A stretch of 64,000 nt of DNA from JABDQW01 sp942492025. GTDB taxonomy: Bacteria > Pseudomonadota > Gammaproteobacteria > SZUA-229. The notes below the pieces were generated by a model, which searched no databases, was not told the origin of the DNA, and saw only the letters and a list, made by a program, of their open reading frames with translations. Shown one piece after another: positions 43,419 to 53,365 of this stretch; position 1 is the first letter of the stretch; each line of letters starts with the position of its first letter. The translations under genes and the position numbers were made by a program. The DNA lies in NCBI GenBank assembly GCA_942492025.1, contig CALODJ010000006.1, forward strand, positions 372,001 to 436,000, read 5' to 3'.

Positions 43419-43988
43419 ATGCAGCGTAAGCTAAGCCTGCTGCTGGTATTCCTCCTTCTTTTCCTGTTTGTTCTGGTGCCGCTCCGGGCCGACAAGCCCC
43501 CGACTGTGAATCGGGCGGGAAGCGAATCCGCTCCCCCCGAGAAACTGATACTCGGCGAGGCGGAGTATGTCGCCATACCGGCACTCAATACGGTTTTCGC
43601 TGCCCGCATTGATACCGGCGCTAAGAGATCGTCCATATATGCGGTCGATATCGAGACTTTTGAACGTGATGGTAATCTCTGGGTCCGGTTTACCATCAAG
43701 AATCCGGCTAAGGATGAGGAATTTCCGCTGGAGAGGGAAGTGACGCGTACTGCCAGGATCAAGCAACAGGGTGACGAGAGCGAAAGACGGCATAGCATTG
43801 AGCTGGTTCTTACGATGGGTGAGCTCACGAAAGAAATTGATATCAGTCTCGTCGATCGATCGAACTTCCAGTATCCTCTTCTGATTGGTCGTGACTTCCT
43901 TAAAGGAGCCGCCATCGTCGACGTCGCTCAAAAGTACACGCAGCAAACGCCCGGTGCGCCCGAGCGGAGCAAGAAAAGGAGTAAGTGA
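43419..43988 (+). CDS. Exported retropepsin-like 'ATP-dependent zinc protease' family protein (RimB-like)
   Basis: A PF05618-type aspartic protease fold of about 189 residues. The catalytic-type loop is AARIDTGAKRSSIYA (DTGA), followed by a beta-rich domain ending YPLLIGRDFLKGAAIVDV. The ATG at 43419 yields a signal anchor (RKLSLLLVFLLLFLFVLVPL); longer starts (TTG 43353, ATG 43371) have no better ribosome site. The family name is misleading: members are retropepsin-like and often sit beside RimK-type ligases. Here it is first in an operon with an inactive transglutaminase membrane protein and an ATP-grasp ligase, with the next gene starting two bases after its stop codon begins overlap range. 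Confidence 0.82.
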   Translation: MQRKLSLLLVFLLLFLFVLVPLRADKPPTVNRAGSESAPPEKLILGEAEYVAIPALNTVFAARIDTGAKRSSIYAVDIETFERDGNLWVRFTIKNPAKDEEFPLEREVTRTARIKQQGDESERRHSIELVLTMGELTKEIDISLVDRSNFQYPLLIGRDFLKGAAIVDVAQKYTQQTPGAPERSKKRSK

Positions 43989-43989
43989 T

Positions 43990-45522
43990 TTGCACTCGAG
44001 GTTACAGCTGTATCTCTGGATGGTGGTTTTGCTGGTTATTGGCCTGGGCACGGCCGCATACAAGCACTGGCAACTCGGTTTCCCATTGGTTCCCGGCAAG
44101 ACACAGACGGTATGGACCGTCGAGGCCAGGATTGAGTTTGAAGGAGCGGGACAGCCGGTGAAAGCATCCTTGAACCTGCCGGACGATACCGCGACACTGG
44201 TCGTCATCGAGTCGGTGGCGGCATCACCGGGCTATGGATTTAAGCTGATCAAAAGCAAAGAGCACGAGAGTCGGGGTGTCTGGTCCGCCCGTGAAAGTGA
44301 CGACACCCAGACGCTCTACTACAAGACCAATGTCTACCGCGGCAAAGGCAAGCCGCGGTCGGAGTGGGTGAAGAAACCGAAGCCGGTCGAGAAACCGGTA
44401 TTCACGGAACCCAAGGCGACCGCTGCCAATACACTGCTTGAGGATGCCTATCAACACTCGGCTGATGTAGAGACCCTGGCCATCCGGCTGGTCGAGCAAC
44501 TTAATGCAAAGCAACCCGATGACAACGTTCGAATACTGTTACAGGGTATCAAGGGACGGCAGCAGAAAAATCAGTTGATCATGGCTTTGCTGCGTTCGGC
44601 TGAAATTCCGGTCCGCTTACTGCGAGGCATTGAACTGACCGACATTGGCCGCCGTCAGAACCTGCAGGAGCTGATCGAGGTATACGATGGCAAAGAATGG
44701 ATCGTGCTAGACCCGCGCAACGCCGAACTGGGGCTTTCGGAAACCTTCCTGCCCTGGCAACGGGGTGATCAATGGCTGCTGGAGGTCGAAGGGGGGAAAG
44801 ACTCGAAGATCAGTTTCTCGGTGATCGCCAATGAGCGGGCCGGGCGCAATATCGCCATTCTACTGGGCACAAAGGAGCAGGACAGACTGGTTGACTTCTC
44901 ACTTTTTACCCTGCCGGTGGAAGTACAGAACACATTTTCGATTCTGCTGCTGATTCCCATTGGTGCGCTCGTGGTCGTCATCCTGCGCAATCTGGTGGGC
45001 GTTCGGACCTCTGGCACGTTCATGCCGATCCTGATCGCTCTCGCTTTTCTGCAAACAACCCTGTTCGTCGGCATCGCGCTGTTCATCGTCGTCGTTGGTG
45101 TTGGCCTGATGATCCGGGGCTATCTCAGCCATCTGAACCTGCTGCTCGTGCCGCGTCTCGCGGCTGTATTGATCGTCGTCATAGCGCTGTATGTCGCGCT
45201 TAGTATCATCGGCTTCAAGATGGGCTTGATGGGCGTGCTTTCCGTGACATACTTCCCGATGATTATCATCGCCTGGACTATCGAACGGATGTCGGTGCTG
45301 TGGGAAGAGGAAGGTGCAAGAGAGGTGATGATACAAGCTGGTGGAAGTCTATTGACCGCCATCCTGGCGCATCTTGTGATGATCGAACGTCACGTGGCCT
45401 ACCTGTTTTTCGCATTTCCGGAGCTGCTGCTGGTCGTGCTGGCGATCATTCTTGCCATCGGGCAATACACCGGCTACCGGCTCAGTGAACTCAGGCGTTT
45501 CGAGCCCTTGACGCGGTACTGA
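43990..45522 (+). CDS. Inactive transglutaminase fused to a 7TM domain
   Basis: About 510 residues. The frame opens at 43885, but a TTG at 43990 with AGGAG seven bases upstream, one base after the previous stop, is the best start and gives the family N-terminus LHSRLQLYLWMVVLLVIGLG. After one membrane helix comes a periplasmic transglutaminase-like domain (about 25-310; ILLQGIKGRQQKNQLIMALLRSAEIPVRLL, then YDGKEWIVLDPR) whose catalytic Cys is absent, then seven membrane helices. This is the inactive-transglutaminase/7TM family (PF14400/PF14402). It is always found with the neighbours seen here; a role in presenting or modifying periplasmic peptides is proposed, not shown. Confidence 0.88.
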   Translation: MHSRLQLYLWMVVLLVIGLGTAAYKHWQLGFPLVPGKTQTVWTVEARIEFEGAGQPVKASLNLPDDTATLVVIESVAASPGYGFKLIKSKEHESRGVWSARESDDTQTLYYKTNVYRGKGKPRSEWVKKPKPVEKPVFTEPKATAANTLLEDAYQHSADVETLAIRLVEQLNAKQPDDNVRILLQGIKGRQQKNQLIMALLRSAEIPVRLLRGIELTDIGRRQNLQELIEVYDGKEWIVLDPRNAELGLSETFLPWQRGDQWLLEVEGGKDSKISFSVIANERAGRNIAILLGTKEQDRLVDFSLFTLPVEVQNTFSILLLIPIGALVVVILRNLVGVRTSGTFMPILIALAFLQTTLFVGIALFIVVVGVGLMIRGYLSHLNLLLVPRLAAVLIVVIALYVALSIIGFKMGLMGVLSVTYFPMIIIAWTIERMSVLWEEEGAREVMIQAGGSLLTAILAHLVMIERHVAYLFFAFPELLLVVLAIILAIGQYTGYRLSELRRFEPLTRY

Positions 45523-45524
45523 CC

Positions 45525-46502
45525 ATGTTTGGCATCACGACCCCAGGAAAGCTGAAGCGTGCGGGGATATCCGGCATGAACCGGCGTAACGTGGACTACA
45601 TCGGACAGAACAATCCGCGACATCATTATCCGCGTGTGGACGATAAGCTTATCACCAAGCAACTGGCCCGGACGGGTGGCATTGCCGTGCCGACCCTGCT
45701 GGGTGTGGTCAAGTTCACCGGCCAGATCAAGGAACTGCCCGAGTTTCTCGCGCCACTTGAGGAATTCGTGATTAAACCCTCCAAAGGTAGCAGTGGTAAA
45801 GGCATACTCGTTATCGTTGGTCGCGACGGTGAGCATTTTGTTAAATCCAGTGGGAAGCTCATCACCTTTACCGATATCGCCCGGCATATCAATAACATCC
45901 TCAGTGGTCTGTTTTCCCTGGGGGGGCGGCCTGACGTGGCGATGATCGAAGAGGTGGTGAAATTTTCCGACGAGTTCGAGAATTTCAGCTACGAGGGCGT
46001 CCCCGACATACGCGTTATTGTCTACAAAGGCTATCCGGTGATGGCGATGACGCGTCTCTCGACACGCGCATCAGATGGCAAGGCCAACCTGCATCAGGGT
46101 GCGATCGGCGTCGGCCTGGATATCAGCACGGGCCGTGCCCTGCATGCCGTGCAGCGCGGCCGTCCAGTGGAGTATCACCCCGATACCGGAGCGCGACTCA
46201 AGGACATAAAAGTGCCCCGGTGGGAAGACATGATTCGGCTCGCTGCCAGTTGTCATGAGGTGACCGAACTGGGCTATCTGGGTGTCGATATCGTGTTAGA
46301 CAAGGAGCGTGGACCGTTGATCATCGAGCTCAATGCCCGCCCGGGGCTGGCCATTCAGGTTGCCAACGGTACCGGACTCAAGCCCCGCATCGACCGTGTT
46401 GAACGAGAGATAGTGGGCCAATTTCGACGCGTATCGTCGGCGGAACGCGCGTCCTGGTCGTTACAGGCGTTTAGCCTGGAGCATTTGCAAGAAAAGCAAT
46501 AA
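45525..46502 (+). CDS. ATP-grasp ligase, alpha-L-glutamate ligase-like (RimK-related)
   Basis: 325 residues of the RimK-related family (TIGR02291 type). ATP-grasp features: FVIKPSKGSSGKGILVI (nucleotide loop), EFENFSYEGVPDIRVIVYKGYPVMAM, and the Mg-binding IIELNARPGLAIQVANG. Known relatives add amino acids, often Glu, to peptides or small acids. Starts two bases after the 7TM gene and closes the operon: exported protease-like protein, 7TM protein with a dead transglutaminase domain, cytoplasmic ligase. The substrate is unknown. Confidence 0.88.
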   Translation: MFGITTPGKLKRAGISGMNRRNVDYIGQNNPRHHYPRVDDKLITKQLARTGGIAVPTLLGVVKFTGQIKELPEFLAPLEEFVIKPSKGSSGKGILVIVGRDGEHFVKSSGKLITFTDIARHINNILSGLFSLGGRPDVAMIEEVVKFSDEFENFSYEGVPDIRVIVYKGYPVMAMTRLSTRASDGKANLHQGAIGVGLDISTGRALHAVQRGRPVEYHPDTGARLKDIKVPRWEDMIRLAASCHEVTELGYLGVDIVLDKERGPLIIELNARPGLAIQVANGTGLKPRIDRVEREIVGQFRRVSSAERASWSLQAFSLEHLQEKQ

Positions 46503-46508
46503 ACATGA

Positions 46509-46530
46509 ACGCTGATCATTATCAGCGTTT
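46509..46530. terminator. Bidirectional hairpin between the ligase gene and trkH
   Basis: AACGCTGAT-CATT-ATCAGCGTT is a 9-bp perfect stem in the 20-bp convergent gap, overlapping the trkH stop. There is no T-run of note. Confidence 0.6.
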
Positions 46531-47988
46531 CCAAAAGAATGCCGTAAGCAGAATCAGGAAAGTATAGAATTCGAGACGGCCCGCAACCATGCAGAAAGAA
46601 AGTACCCATTTCGCGAAAGGTGCAAGCTCGCCGTAGTTTGAGGCCGGACCGACCGCACCGAGGCCGGGACCGATGTTGAACTGGCAGGCGATCACGCTGG
46701 AAAAAGAAGTCAGAATGTTCACGCCGGTAGCCGAGACCAGCAGACTGGCGACCAGCAGCACGACAAGTGCCAGGAAAATCAGGTTGATCAGACCGGTTAC
46801 CGCCAGCTCAGGCAATACATCGTCGCCGGCCCGGATGCGAAAGACGCCCTGAGGTTCGGCCAGCTGTCTGAAATCGCGCTGGACCACGCGCAGCATCAGA
46901 ACCACGCGGGAGATTTTCAATCCGCCCGCTGTCGATCCGGTGCAGCCACCGATGAACATCAGCACCAGCAGCAGAAGCTGCAGAACCGGTGGCCAGAGTC
47001 CGTAATCTGTGGTTACAAAGCCGGTTGTGGAGAGTATCGATGTAACCTGGAACAGCGCGGTTCGGAACGCAGGCTCGTATGCCATGCCCAAGGTGATTAC
47101 CAGTGTGCATGCAATCAGCAGGGTAGCGGCCAGTGCGATGCCGAAATAGGCCCTCAACTCATAATCACGAAAAACCACCCCGGGTTTGCGTTCGATCCAG
47201 AATCGGAAATGCTGGATAAAGCTGATGCCGGCAAGGAACATGAACAGTATTACGATGTATTCGATAAGCGGGCTGTCAAAGCCGGCGATGCTCGCTGTCC
47301 GCGTGGAAAAGCCACCGGTGCCCAGGGTTGAAAATGCGTGGCATAGTGCATCGAATGCACTCATACCGGCCAGCATCAACAGCACCGTCTCCGCCGCGGT
47401 CAGCAGTACATACAAGCGCCACAGCGCACGCGCGGTTTCGACGATGCGGGGCCGCATTCGCTCTGAAGCGGACCCGGAGAACTCTGCGCGGTAGAGCGCG
47501 CTTCCGCCCTGACCCAGCAACGGCAGGATAGCCACGCCCAGCAGTACAATGCCCATGCCGCCCAGCCAGTGGCTGAAGCTGCGCCACAGATGCAGCGGCC
47601 GGGAAAGTCCGTCCACGTCCCCAATCACGGTGGCTCCAGTCGTGGTGAAGCCCGAAGTGGCTTCGAAGACTGCATCGGTAAAGGATCCATAGCTCTGCGA
47701 AAAATAGAACGGTAATGCACCGAACGCGCAGATTGCAATCCAGATCAGCGAAACCAGCAGAATGCCTTCACGCTGCAACAGGTCGCGCCGTTCGCGCCTG
47801 CGTCCGATCCACATGAAGATCAACGCGGCGGCAGTGGTTGTCAGGCTGGCCGCGAGCATCGCCGACTGGTCGAGATGATCGGTTGCAACGGAGAAGATAT
47901 AGGGAACCAGCATGCTACCCCCAAGCGCTGCAAGAAAGCTGCCCAGTACCCAGAGGATGGTCCGGTAGTCCAGCAGCCGTGCCACCAT
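46522..47988 (-). CDS. trkH: Trk/Ktr potassium transporter membrane subunit TrkH
   Basis: 488 residues, the typical TrkH length. The four selectivity-filter loops of the pore are visible: TSGFTTTGATV, FSTLGTGGFSTR, TSILSTTGFVT and QFNIGPGLGAVGP, with intervening helices and GGCTGSTAGGLK, a conserved gate-region motif. It imports K+ at the inner membrane and works with the NAD-binding ring protein TrkA, whose gene ends 4 bp upstream, so the two are co-transcribed. Confidence 0.95.
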   Translation of the reverse strand: MVARLLDYRTILWVLGSFLAALGGSMLVPYIFSVATDHLDQSAMLAASLTTTAAALIFMWIGRRRERRDLLQREGILLVSLIWIAICAFGALPFYFSQSYGSFTDAVFEATSGFTTTGATVIGDVDGLSRPLHLWRSFSHWLGGMGIVLLGVAILPLLGQGGSALYRAEFSGSASERMRPRIVETARALWRLYVLLTAAETVLLMLAGMSAFDALCHAFSTLGTGGFSTRTASIAGFDSPLIEYIVILFMFLAGISFIQHFRFWIERKPGVVFRDYELRAYFGIALAATLLIACTLVITLGMAYEPAFRTALFQVTSILSTTGFVTTDYGLWPPVLQLLLLVLMFIGGCTGSTAGGLKISRVVLMLRVVQRDFRQLAEPQGVFRIRAGDDVLPELAVTGLINLIFLALVVLLVASLLVSATGVNILTSFSSVIACQFNIGPGLGAVGPASNYGELAPFAKWVLSFCMVAGRLEFYTFLILLTAFFWKR

Positions 47989-47992
47989 GCGT

Positions 47993-49357
47993 TTACTCGC
48001 TACCTGTCAGTATGGATTTTTCCAGTTTGTGGACCACGCCCTCCTGTGTGAACAGTACGATCCGGTCACGGGCCTGGATGGACGTGTTACTGTCGGGAAT
48101 GAGTACCGTGCCGTCGGGGCGAGCAATTGCCCCGACCAGGCTGCCCGCCGGAAGATCAAGACTGCCCAGCGGCTGGTCGATGTAATTGGACCCGAACGGA
48201 ACCGCCAGTTCAATCGCTTCCACCTTCTCCTCTCCGAGCGTGCGTACAGACAAGACGCCGCCCTTGCGCACGAATTCCAGCAGCGCGTCAGCGGCCTTGA
48301 TCAGGGGATTGACGGTTGTATTTATTCCGAGCCTCTGAGCCAGCTCGAGATAGTTGATGCTGGTGACAAGCGGCACCACCTTGTCGACCTTCATGCGACG
48401 CGCGAGCAGGCATGCGATGATGTTCGCATCTTCATCGCCGGTCAGTGAAATGAAGGCATCGACACCTTCGATGTTTTCCTGCAGCAGGGCTTCCTGGCTG
48501 GTGCCATCGGCATTGATTACCACAGTATGTGCCAGCTGCGTTGCAAGGAAATCACAACGCTGCGCATTTAGCTCAAACAGCTTGACCGATACTTTTTCAT
48601 GTTCCAGCGCACGCGCCAGTTCGAGTCCGACCTCGCCGCCGCCGGTTATGAATACCTGCCGGACATGCGTTCTCTTCCTGATCCCGACGTGCTCCATGGT
48701 CTGGTCAAGGCACTCTGCACTGGTCACCACGTAGACGTGATCGCCAATGGAGAGACGAAGCTCTGCATCAGGAACAATCGCTTCTTTGTCGCGAAAGACC
48801 ACGCTTATCAGTGCCTCACCGCCGCCGGTCAGCTGTGAAAAGTCACCGACCCGTATTCCAACCAGCGGATTGCCGTCCTCCAGGTTCATGCTGAACAGCT
48901 TGATCCTGCTATCGGCAAAATTACGGATGTCGGAAACACCGGGAATCGTGATCACGCGCAGGATGCGGTTTATCATGTCGATTTCGGGGTGTATCACGCG
49001 ATCTACCCTGAGCCCCAGCCTGTCGAAGGTCTGTTTCAGATCGGCAAATTCGGGACTGCGCAGACGGATGGCCTTGAGCGCGTCAGGCGCAATGTCATTG
49101 GCGATCAGGCAGGCCAGCACATTGGTCTGGTCATTCTCGGTGCAGGCCATGAACATGTCAGCATCTGCCAATCCCGCCCGGTGCCAGTCCAGGATACTGG
49201 TTGCCTGCCCCCTGACGATTTTTGCGTCCAGCCGTTCGCTCAAATGATGACAGCGTTCCTCGTTCTGTTCCAGCAGAACGAGATCATTGCCTTCACGAAT
49301 CAGGCGCTTCGCAATGTATTCGGTACAATCACCGCCGCCGGCAAAAAAGATGCGCAC
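47993..49357 (-). CDS. trkA: Trk potassium transporter NAD-binding subunit TrkA
   Basis: 454 residues with two Rossmann RCK_N/RCK_C pairs. First half: MRIFFAGGGDCTEYIAKRL, second: VFITGGGEVGLELARALEH, each followed by a TrkA_C domain (SQLTGGGEALISVVFRDKE and a later counterpart). This peripheral regulator binds NAD(H)/ATP and gates TrkH. The start is GTG with GGGAGA about ten bases upstream. First gene of trkA-trkH; the promoter should lie in 49358-49450. Confidence 0.95.
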   Translation of the reverse strand: MRIFFAGGGDCTEYIAKRLIREGNDLVLLEQNEERCHHLSERLDAKIVRGQATSILDWHRAGLADADMFMACTENDQTNVLACLIANDIAPDALKAIRLRSPEFADLKQTFDRLGLRVDRVIHPEIDMINRILRVITIPGVSDIRNFADSRIKLFSMNLEDGNPLVGIRVGDFSQLTGGGEALISVVFRDKEAIVPDAELRLSIGDHVYVVTSAECLDQTMEHVGIRKRTHVRQVFITGGGEVGLELARALEHEKVSVKLFELNAQRCDFLATQLAHTVVINADGTSQEALLQENIEGVDAFISLTGDEDANIIACLLARRMKVDKVVPLVTSINYLELAQRLGINTTVNPLIKAADALLEFVRKGGVLSVRTLGEEKVEAIELAVPFGSNYIDQPLGSLDLPAGSLVGAIARPDGTVLIPDSNTSIQARDRIVLFTQEGVVHKLEKSILTGSE

Positions 49358-50010
49358 CTGCTTTATATCTCCCGATAGATAAAAAAACCCGTGATAGGCT
49401 CTGCCTCGGATCCGTAGAAACTGAGAGGAAGTTTACTCTATTGGCGTATATTCGACGACACCACTACAAGCCGGACTCTACGTGCCGGTTTCACCTGCTT
49501 GGTGTTCATTCGGCCGCATATCCTCAGGGTATGTGTCGAATACATAGGCATAGGTAATACTGCCACCAAACTAACTAATGTCTCTCGAACAGACGATATT
49601 GGTAGTGGTTTCCAGCCATGGAGATAGATTTGAAACTCACTCAAAAGATGTCCGGTTACCCGTTAGAACCAGAAAAGCTGCGGCCAGAAAAATTGGCCTG
49701 ATTGGAGCGAGATTTGCGGTTTGATGCTTATCATAAATTTCTGAGTTGAGTAATTTCTTTTGCACGATTTGCAGTTGATGATGAAAGTGGTGTCATTGGC
49801 TTTGTGCGAACAGACGGCGATTTCGTACTCAGGCTGCATAATAGCGCTCTTTTGTTATGTGGCCTCTATGGAATAGGTTACACATACAAACCGTCTGCAA
49901 GCATAAATATCACGTGTGTATAATATCGCCCTGGATTTTACTAATTCACTTTCTGCTTTCGATCATATCGATGCCAGATTTTGTAACAACGTGTTCAAAG
50001 CATATTAAGA
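49358..50010. other. Intergenic region, no supported gene
   Basis: Divergent promoters for trkA and the SulP gene are expected. A 27-codon plus-strand frame at 49618-49701 has no recognised motif and no upstream ribosome site worth noting. No repeats seen. Confidence 0.4.
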
Positions 50011-51741
50011 ATGAAACTTGAATCAATTTTCCCTTTTCTGATCTGGTTTAAGTTAGTTACGAGAGAATCGATCAAAGCTGACTTCTATGCCGGTTTGACG
50101 GGGGCGGTTATTGTTCTGCCACAGGGAATAGCGTTCGCCACCATAGCAGGATTACCGCCTGAGTATGGTTTGTACACGGCTATGGTCACACCTGTAATTG
50201 CCGCGCTGTTTGGATCATCGCGTCATCTTGTATCAGGTCCGACAACGGCTATTTCTATCGTTATATTTTCCGCAGTTAGTCACCACGCTGCAGTGGGTAC
50301 GCCTGAGTTTGTTAAATTGGCTTTGACGCTCACATTTCTAGCGGGGGTTTACCAATTTGCGTTTGGCCTGGCGCGCCTGGGTGCGCTGGTTAACTTTGTT
50401 TCTCACACGGTGGTTATAGGTTTTACAGCAGGGGCTGCAATCCTGATTGCAACCAGTCAAATGAAACATATTACGGCTCTGGCTATCCCCAAGGGTGAGT
50501 CCTTTATCCACATCTGGATCGATGTGTATCAAGGTATCAACGACATTAATTTATATGTTCTGTTGATAGCGCTGGTAACGTTATTTGCCGCACTATTTTC
50601 AAAAAAGCTGATGCCAAAATTACCTGATCTTTTGATTGGTATGATTATAGGGAGCGTACTTGCTTTTTTCTTGAAGGATTACTCAGAGGGTATTTCGTTC
50701 GTAGGAGAAATTCCCGCGCGCTTGCCGCCTCTATCATCACCGGATTTTTCCTTTCAAACCATCAAAATGCTCGCACCTGAAGCGTTTGCTGTGGCTCTTC
50801 TGGGCTTAATCGAAGCAGTATCTATCAGCCGGGCAGTGGCAACAAGATCAAACCAGAGAATTGATGCCAACCAGGAGTTTATCGGGCAAGGTATCTCGAA
50901 CATATTTGGCAGTTTCTTTTCGAGCTATGCGGGATCCGGTTCTTTTACACGGTCGGGCATTAATTTTGCGGCTGGTGCGAAAACACCATTATCAGCGATT
51001 TTCGCAGCTATCTTGCTAGTGTTTATCGTGCTCCTAATTGCGCCTCTGACTGCTTATCTTCCAATTGCGGCCATGGGCGGGATAATTTTGCTTGTTGCAT
51101 ATAATTTGATTGACTTCCATCATATCAATCAAACACTATCATTTAGCAAATCTGAAACGGCTATTCTATTGACAACATTTTTTTCAACCTTGTTTCTTGA
51201 GCTGGAATTTGCTATTTACCTCGGCGTGCTTTTATCTCTCGTCCTTTTCCTGGCTAAAACATCAACACCAGATATTCATACATTGTCTATTGATGACAGC
51301 AGAGAAGATGAGAAAAGAAAATTCATAAATATACAACATAAGCCGCTCAAGCAATGTCCACAATTGAAAATAATTAGAATTGATATGTCCATTTATTTCG
51401 GCTCAATTAACCATATTCAAAAACGAATATCAGCAATTGCGGATAATGAACGGATCTATCATATACTCATAGTGGCTACTGGGATCAACTTCATAGACCT
51501 GGCAGGTGCTGAGGCACTGGTTTCTGAAAACAACCGCCTGATGAAGAAAAATGGAGGGCTGTATTTTGTGGGCTTAAAGTCCTCGGTATATGAGTTTGCG
51601 GCAAAATCGTGTTTTATCAAGAATATAGGCAACGACCATTTTTTCGACACAAAGGCACAGGCAATTCATAAGATTTATAAACGTCTTGATAAATCCATCT
51701 GCTCAACCTGCCAGGCTCTTGTATATAAAGAATGCCAATGA
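50011..51741 (+). CDS. SulP-family inorganic anion transporter with STAS domain
   Basis: 576 residues. Membrane part of 10-14 helices with the SulP signature near the N-terminus (GLTGAVIVLPQGIAFATIAGLPPEYGLYTA) and RHLVSGPTTAISIVI; helix-rich part to about residue 420; C-terminal STAS domain (about 440-560; LKIIRIDMSIYFGSINHIQKRI, VATGINFIDLAGAEAL). SulP proteins move sulfate, bicarbonate or other anions across the inner membrane. No carbonic anhydrase gene or sulfur-assimilation gene is adjacent, so sulfate and bicarbonate are both possible. The ATG lacks a strong ribosome site. Confidence 0.92.
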   Translation: MKLESIFPFLIWFKLVTRESIKADFYAGLTGAVIVLPQGIAFATIAGLPPEYGLYTAMVTPVIAALFGSSRHLVSGPTTAISIVIFSAVSHHAAVGTPEFVKLALTLTFLAGVYQFAFGLARLGALVNFVSHTVVIGFTAGAAILIATSQMKHITALAIPKGESFIHIWIDVYQGINDINLYVLLIALVTLFAALFSKKLMPKLPDLLIGMIIGSVLAFFLKDYSEGISFVGEIPARLPPLSSPDFSFQTIKMLAPEAFAVALLGLIEAVSISRAVATRSNQRIDANQEFIGQGISNIFGSFFSSYAGSGSFTRSGINFAAGAKTPLSAIFAAILLVFIVLLIAPLTAYLPIAAMGGIILLVAYNLIDFHHINQTLSFSKSETAILLTTFFSTLFLELEFAIYLGVLLSLVLFLAKTSTPDIHTLSIDDSREDEKRKFINIQHKPLKQCPQLKIIRIDMSIYFGSINHIQKRISAIADNERIYHILIVATGINFIDLAGAEALVSENNRLMKKNGGLYFVGLKSSVYEFAAKSCFIKNIGNDHFFDTKAQAIHKIYKRLDKSICSTCQALVYKECQ

Positions 51742-52194
51742 AGGATAGGATCGAATACGTATAAAAATACAGTCTCGATTGTTATTAAATAAGGGTTCAA
51801 AACCCTTGCTGTCCCGGATCATTGTATGTCGTATGCGGAATATACAGTTATTACAGTAAATGTATAACCATGAGTAGAAGTGGACATGGTTTCGGTGCAA
51901 TAGAAACCCTGTTCGCGGCTAAAGCCGCTTCTCTTCTCTAAAGCAGCCGTCTTTGTCAACCACTAATCTGGTTAATTTGTAATGGTCTTTGCCCACCAGG
52001 TTTCAGGCTTCTCTACGTGGTCGCCATTAGGCGCCGACAAGATGTAATCGGAGCGCACCGCCTGTTCATCTCCTACACGGGGTCAACACATTGCCCCTAG
52101 CGGCTATCGTGGTCGGTGCGACCGAGCCTGGTAGTCAATCAACCAGTCCTTCTTAACTCCCGATTTCCAAACTGTCGGGCCCAGTTATTCTTTT
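51742..52194. other. Non-coding region including the 3' side of the IS110-type element
   Basis: No gene seen. GCGGCTAAAGCCGC (51915-51928) is a REP-like hairpin whose core recurs, inverted, at 53361-53370 on the other side of the transposase. The stretch of about 260 bp from there to the transposase stop is non-coding and rich in short stems. In IS1111-type members of this family the guide (bridge/seeker) RNA lies downstream of the gene, so this region is a candidate. Confidence 0.4.
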
Positions 52195-53208
52195 TTAAAC
52201 CGTCTGTGGGAAAGCCTCAAACATCTTTTCTTCCTTCCACAGACGCCACAGTAGTACTGCCAGCTTGCGGGCGACCGCTACTTTGGCTTTGGCGCTGCCT
52301 TTGCGCTTCTCCAGTGACAGACCCCAGCGCTTCAGGGCACAATCCTGGCCACGCGTTAACAGCACATGCGCGCCTTCAACCAACAGCGACCGTAATAGAC
52401 CATCACCTTCTTTGGTGATGCTCCCGCGGTACTCCACGTCACCGGATTGGTAGATACGGGGCACCAACCCCAGGTAATCGCTCACTTCATCACCGCACTT
52501 GAACCGGTGCGGATCATCAATGGTGGCTCGATAGGCGGTGCTGATTATCGGGCCTATCCCCGGGGTACTCTCCAGACACGCACTGATCTTATCTTGTTGG
52601 CAGGCCGCCACCAGCGCTTGCTTGATCTGCTCTGCGCGTTCCTCAGCCACCAGCCACGCCTCCAGCATTCCACTCAGCGCCGGCACTAAGCCCGGAACCT
52701 CCTGTTCGGCGGCCTTCGTCACTTGGGCAGCAAACTGCCCCTTGCTCACTTTACCCAGCCGAATACCGTGGGCACGCAATAAACCACGGATACTCGATGC
52801 CAGTGCCTTGCTACTCTTCAGCAGCGCTTGCCGAGCCTGCAATATACTGCGCATCTCCCGCGCTGCCGCACTTTTGCGGTGCACTTCAATATACCAACCG
52901 CAGCGCCCAATCTCGGCCAGCGTCTGCGCGTCGCGACGATCGGTCTTCTTCATCGCCGACATCAGATTCTTCGCTGCTCGCGCATCGATGATCACCGCTT
53001 TATGTCCCGCCTCTTCAACGATCCGGGCCACGGTCTCGGCCAGCGGGTGGGCCTCAATGATGACGACTAACTTGCCATAACCCGCGAGTGCCCCGGTAAT
53101 ATCTCCGGCCTCGGTTGCTATCTCCTGGCGTCTTAGCTGGTTGCCGACCTCGTCAATAATGCTGATATCGCTTGATTTGCTCGCTACATCTATGCCACAG
53201 TAATTCAT
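52195..53208 (-). CDS. IS110-family transposase (DEDD recombinase)
   Basis: 337 residues. N-terminal RuvC-like DEDD domain: GIDVASKSSDISII (first Asp), VVIIEAHPLAETVARI (Glu) and KKTDRRDAQTLAE (Asp pair). C-terminal Transposase_20 domain with ACLESTPGIGPIISTAYRATI and CGDEVSDYLGLVPRIYQSG, which carries the catalytic Ser region. Intact, hence possibly active. The family inserts at specific targets, often REP hairpins, under guidance of an element-encoded RNA. Terminal inverted repeats and target duplication were not resolved by eye. Confidence 0.92.
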   Translation of the reverse strand: MNYCGIDVASKSSDISIIDEVGNQLRRQEIATEAGDITGALAGYGKLVVIIEAHPLAETVARIVEEAGHKAVIIDARAAKNLMSAMKKTDRRDAQTLAEIGRCGWYIEVHRKSAAAREMRSILQARQALLKSSKALASSIRGLLRAHGIRLGKVSKGQFAAQVTKAAEQEVPGLVPALSGMLEAWLVAEERAEQIKQALVAACQQDKISACLESTPGIGPIISTAYRATIDDPHRFKCGDEVSDYLGLVPRIYQSGDVEYRGSITKEGDGLLRSLLVEGAHVLLTRGQDCALKRWGLSLEKRKGSAKAKVAVARKLAVLLWRLWKEEKMFEAFPQTV

Positions 53209-53365
53209 GTCAGTTCCCTCTGGTTTAAGGCGCTTTGCGACCTTCTGGATTAGTTCACCAACCAGGTTAGGGGGCTGACTTCTAAATGTCTATCGGCCGC
53301 GGGCTGCTTATTACATCGCCTACAAATTCAGTTGCCAGATATAAGACAGAACGTAGGAACGGCTT

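Noticed and set aside
51780..51830. tRNA-like GGTTCAAAACCC segment
   Set aside because: Only a T-loop-like stretch; no acceptor stem, anticodon arm or CCA partner could be paired.
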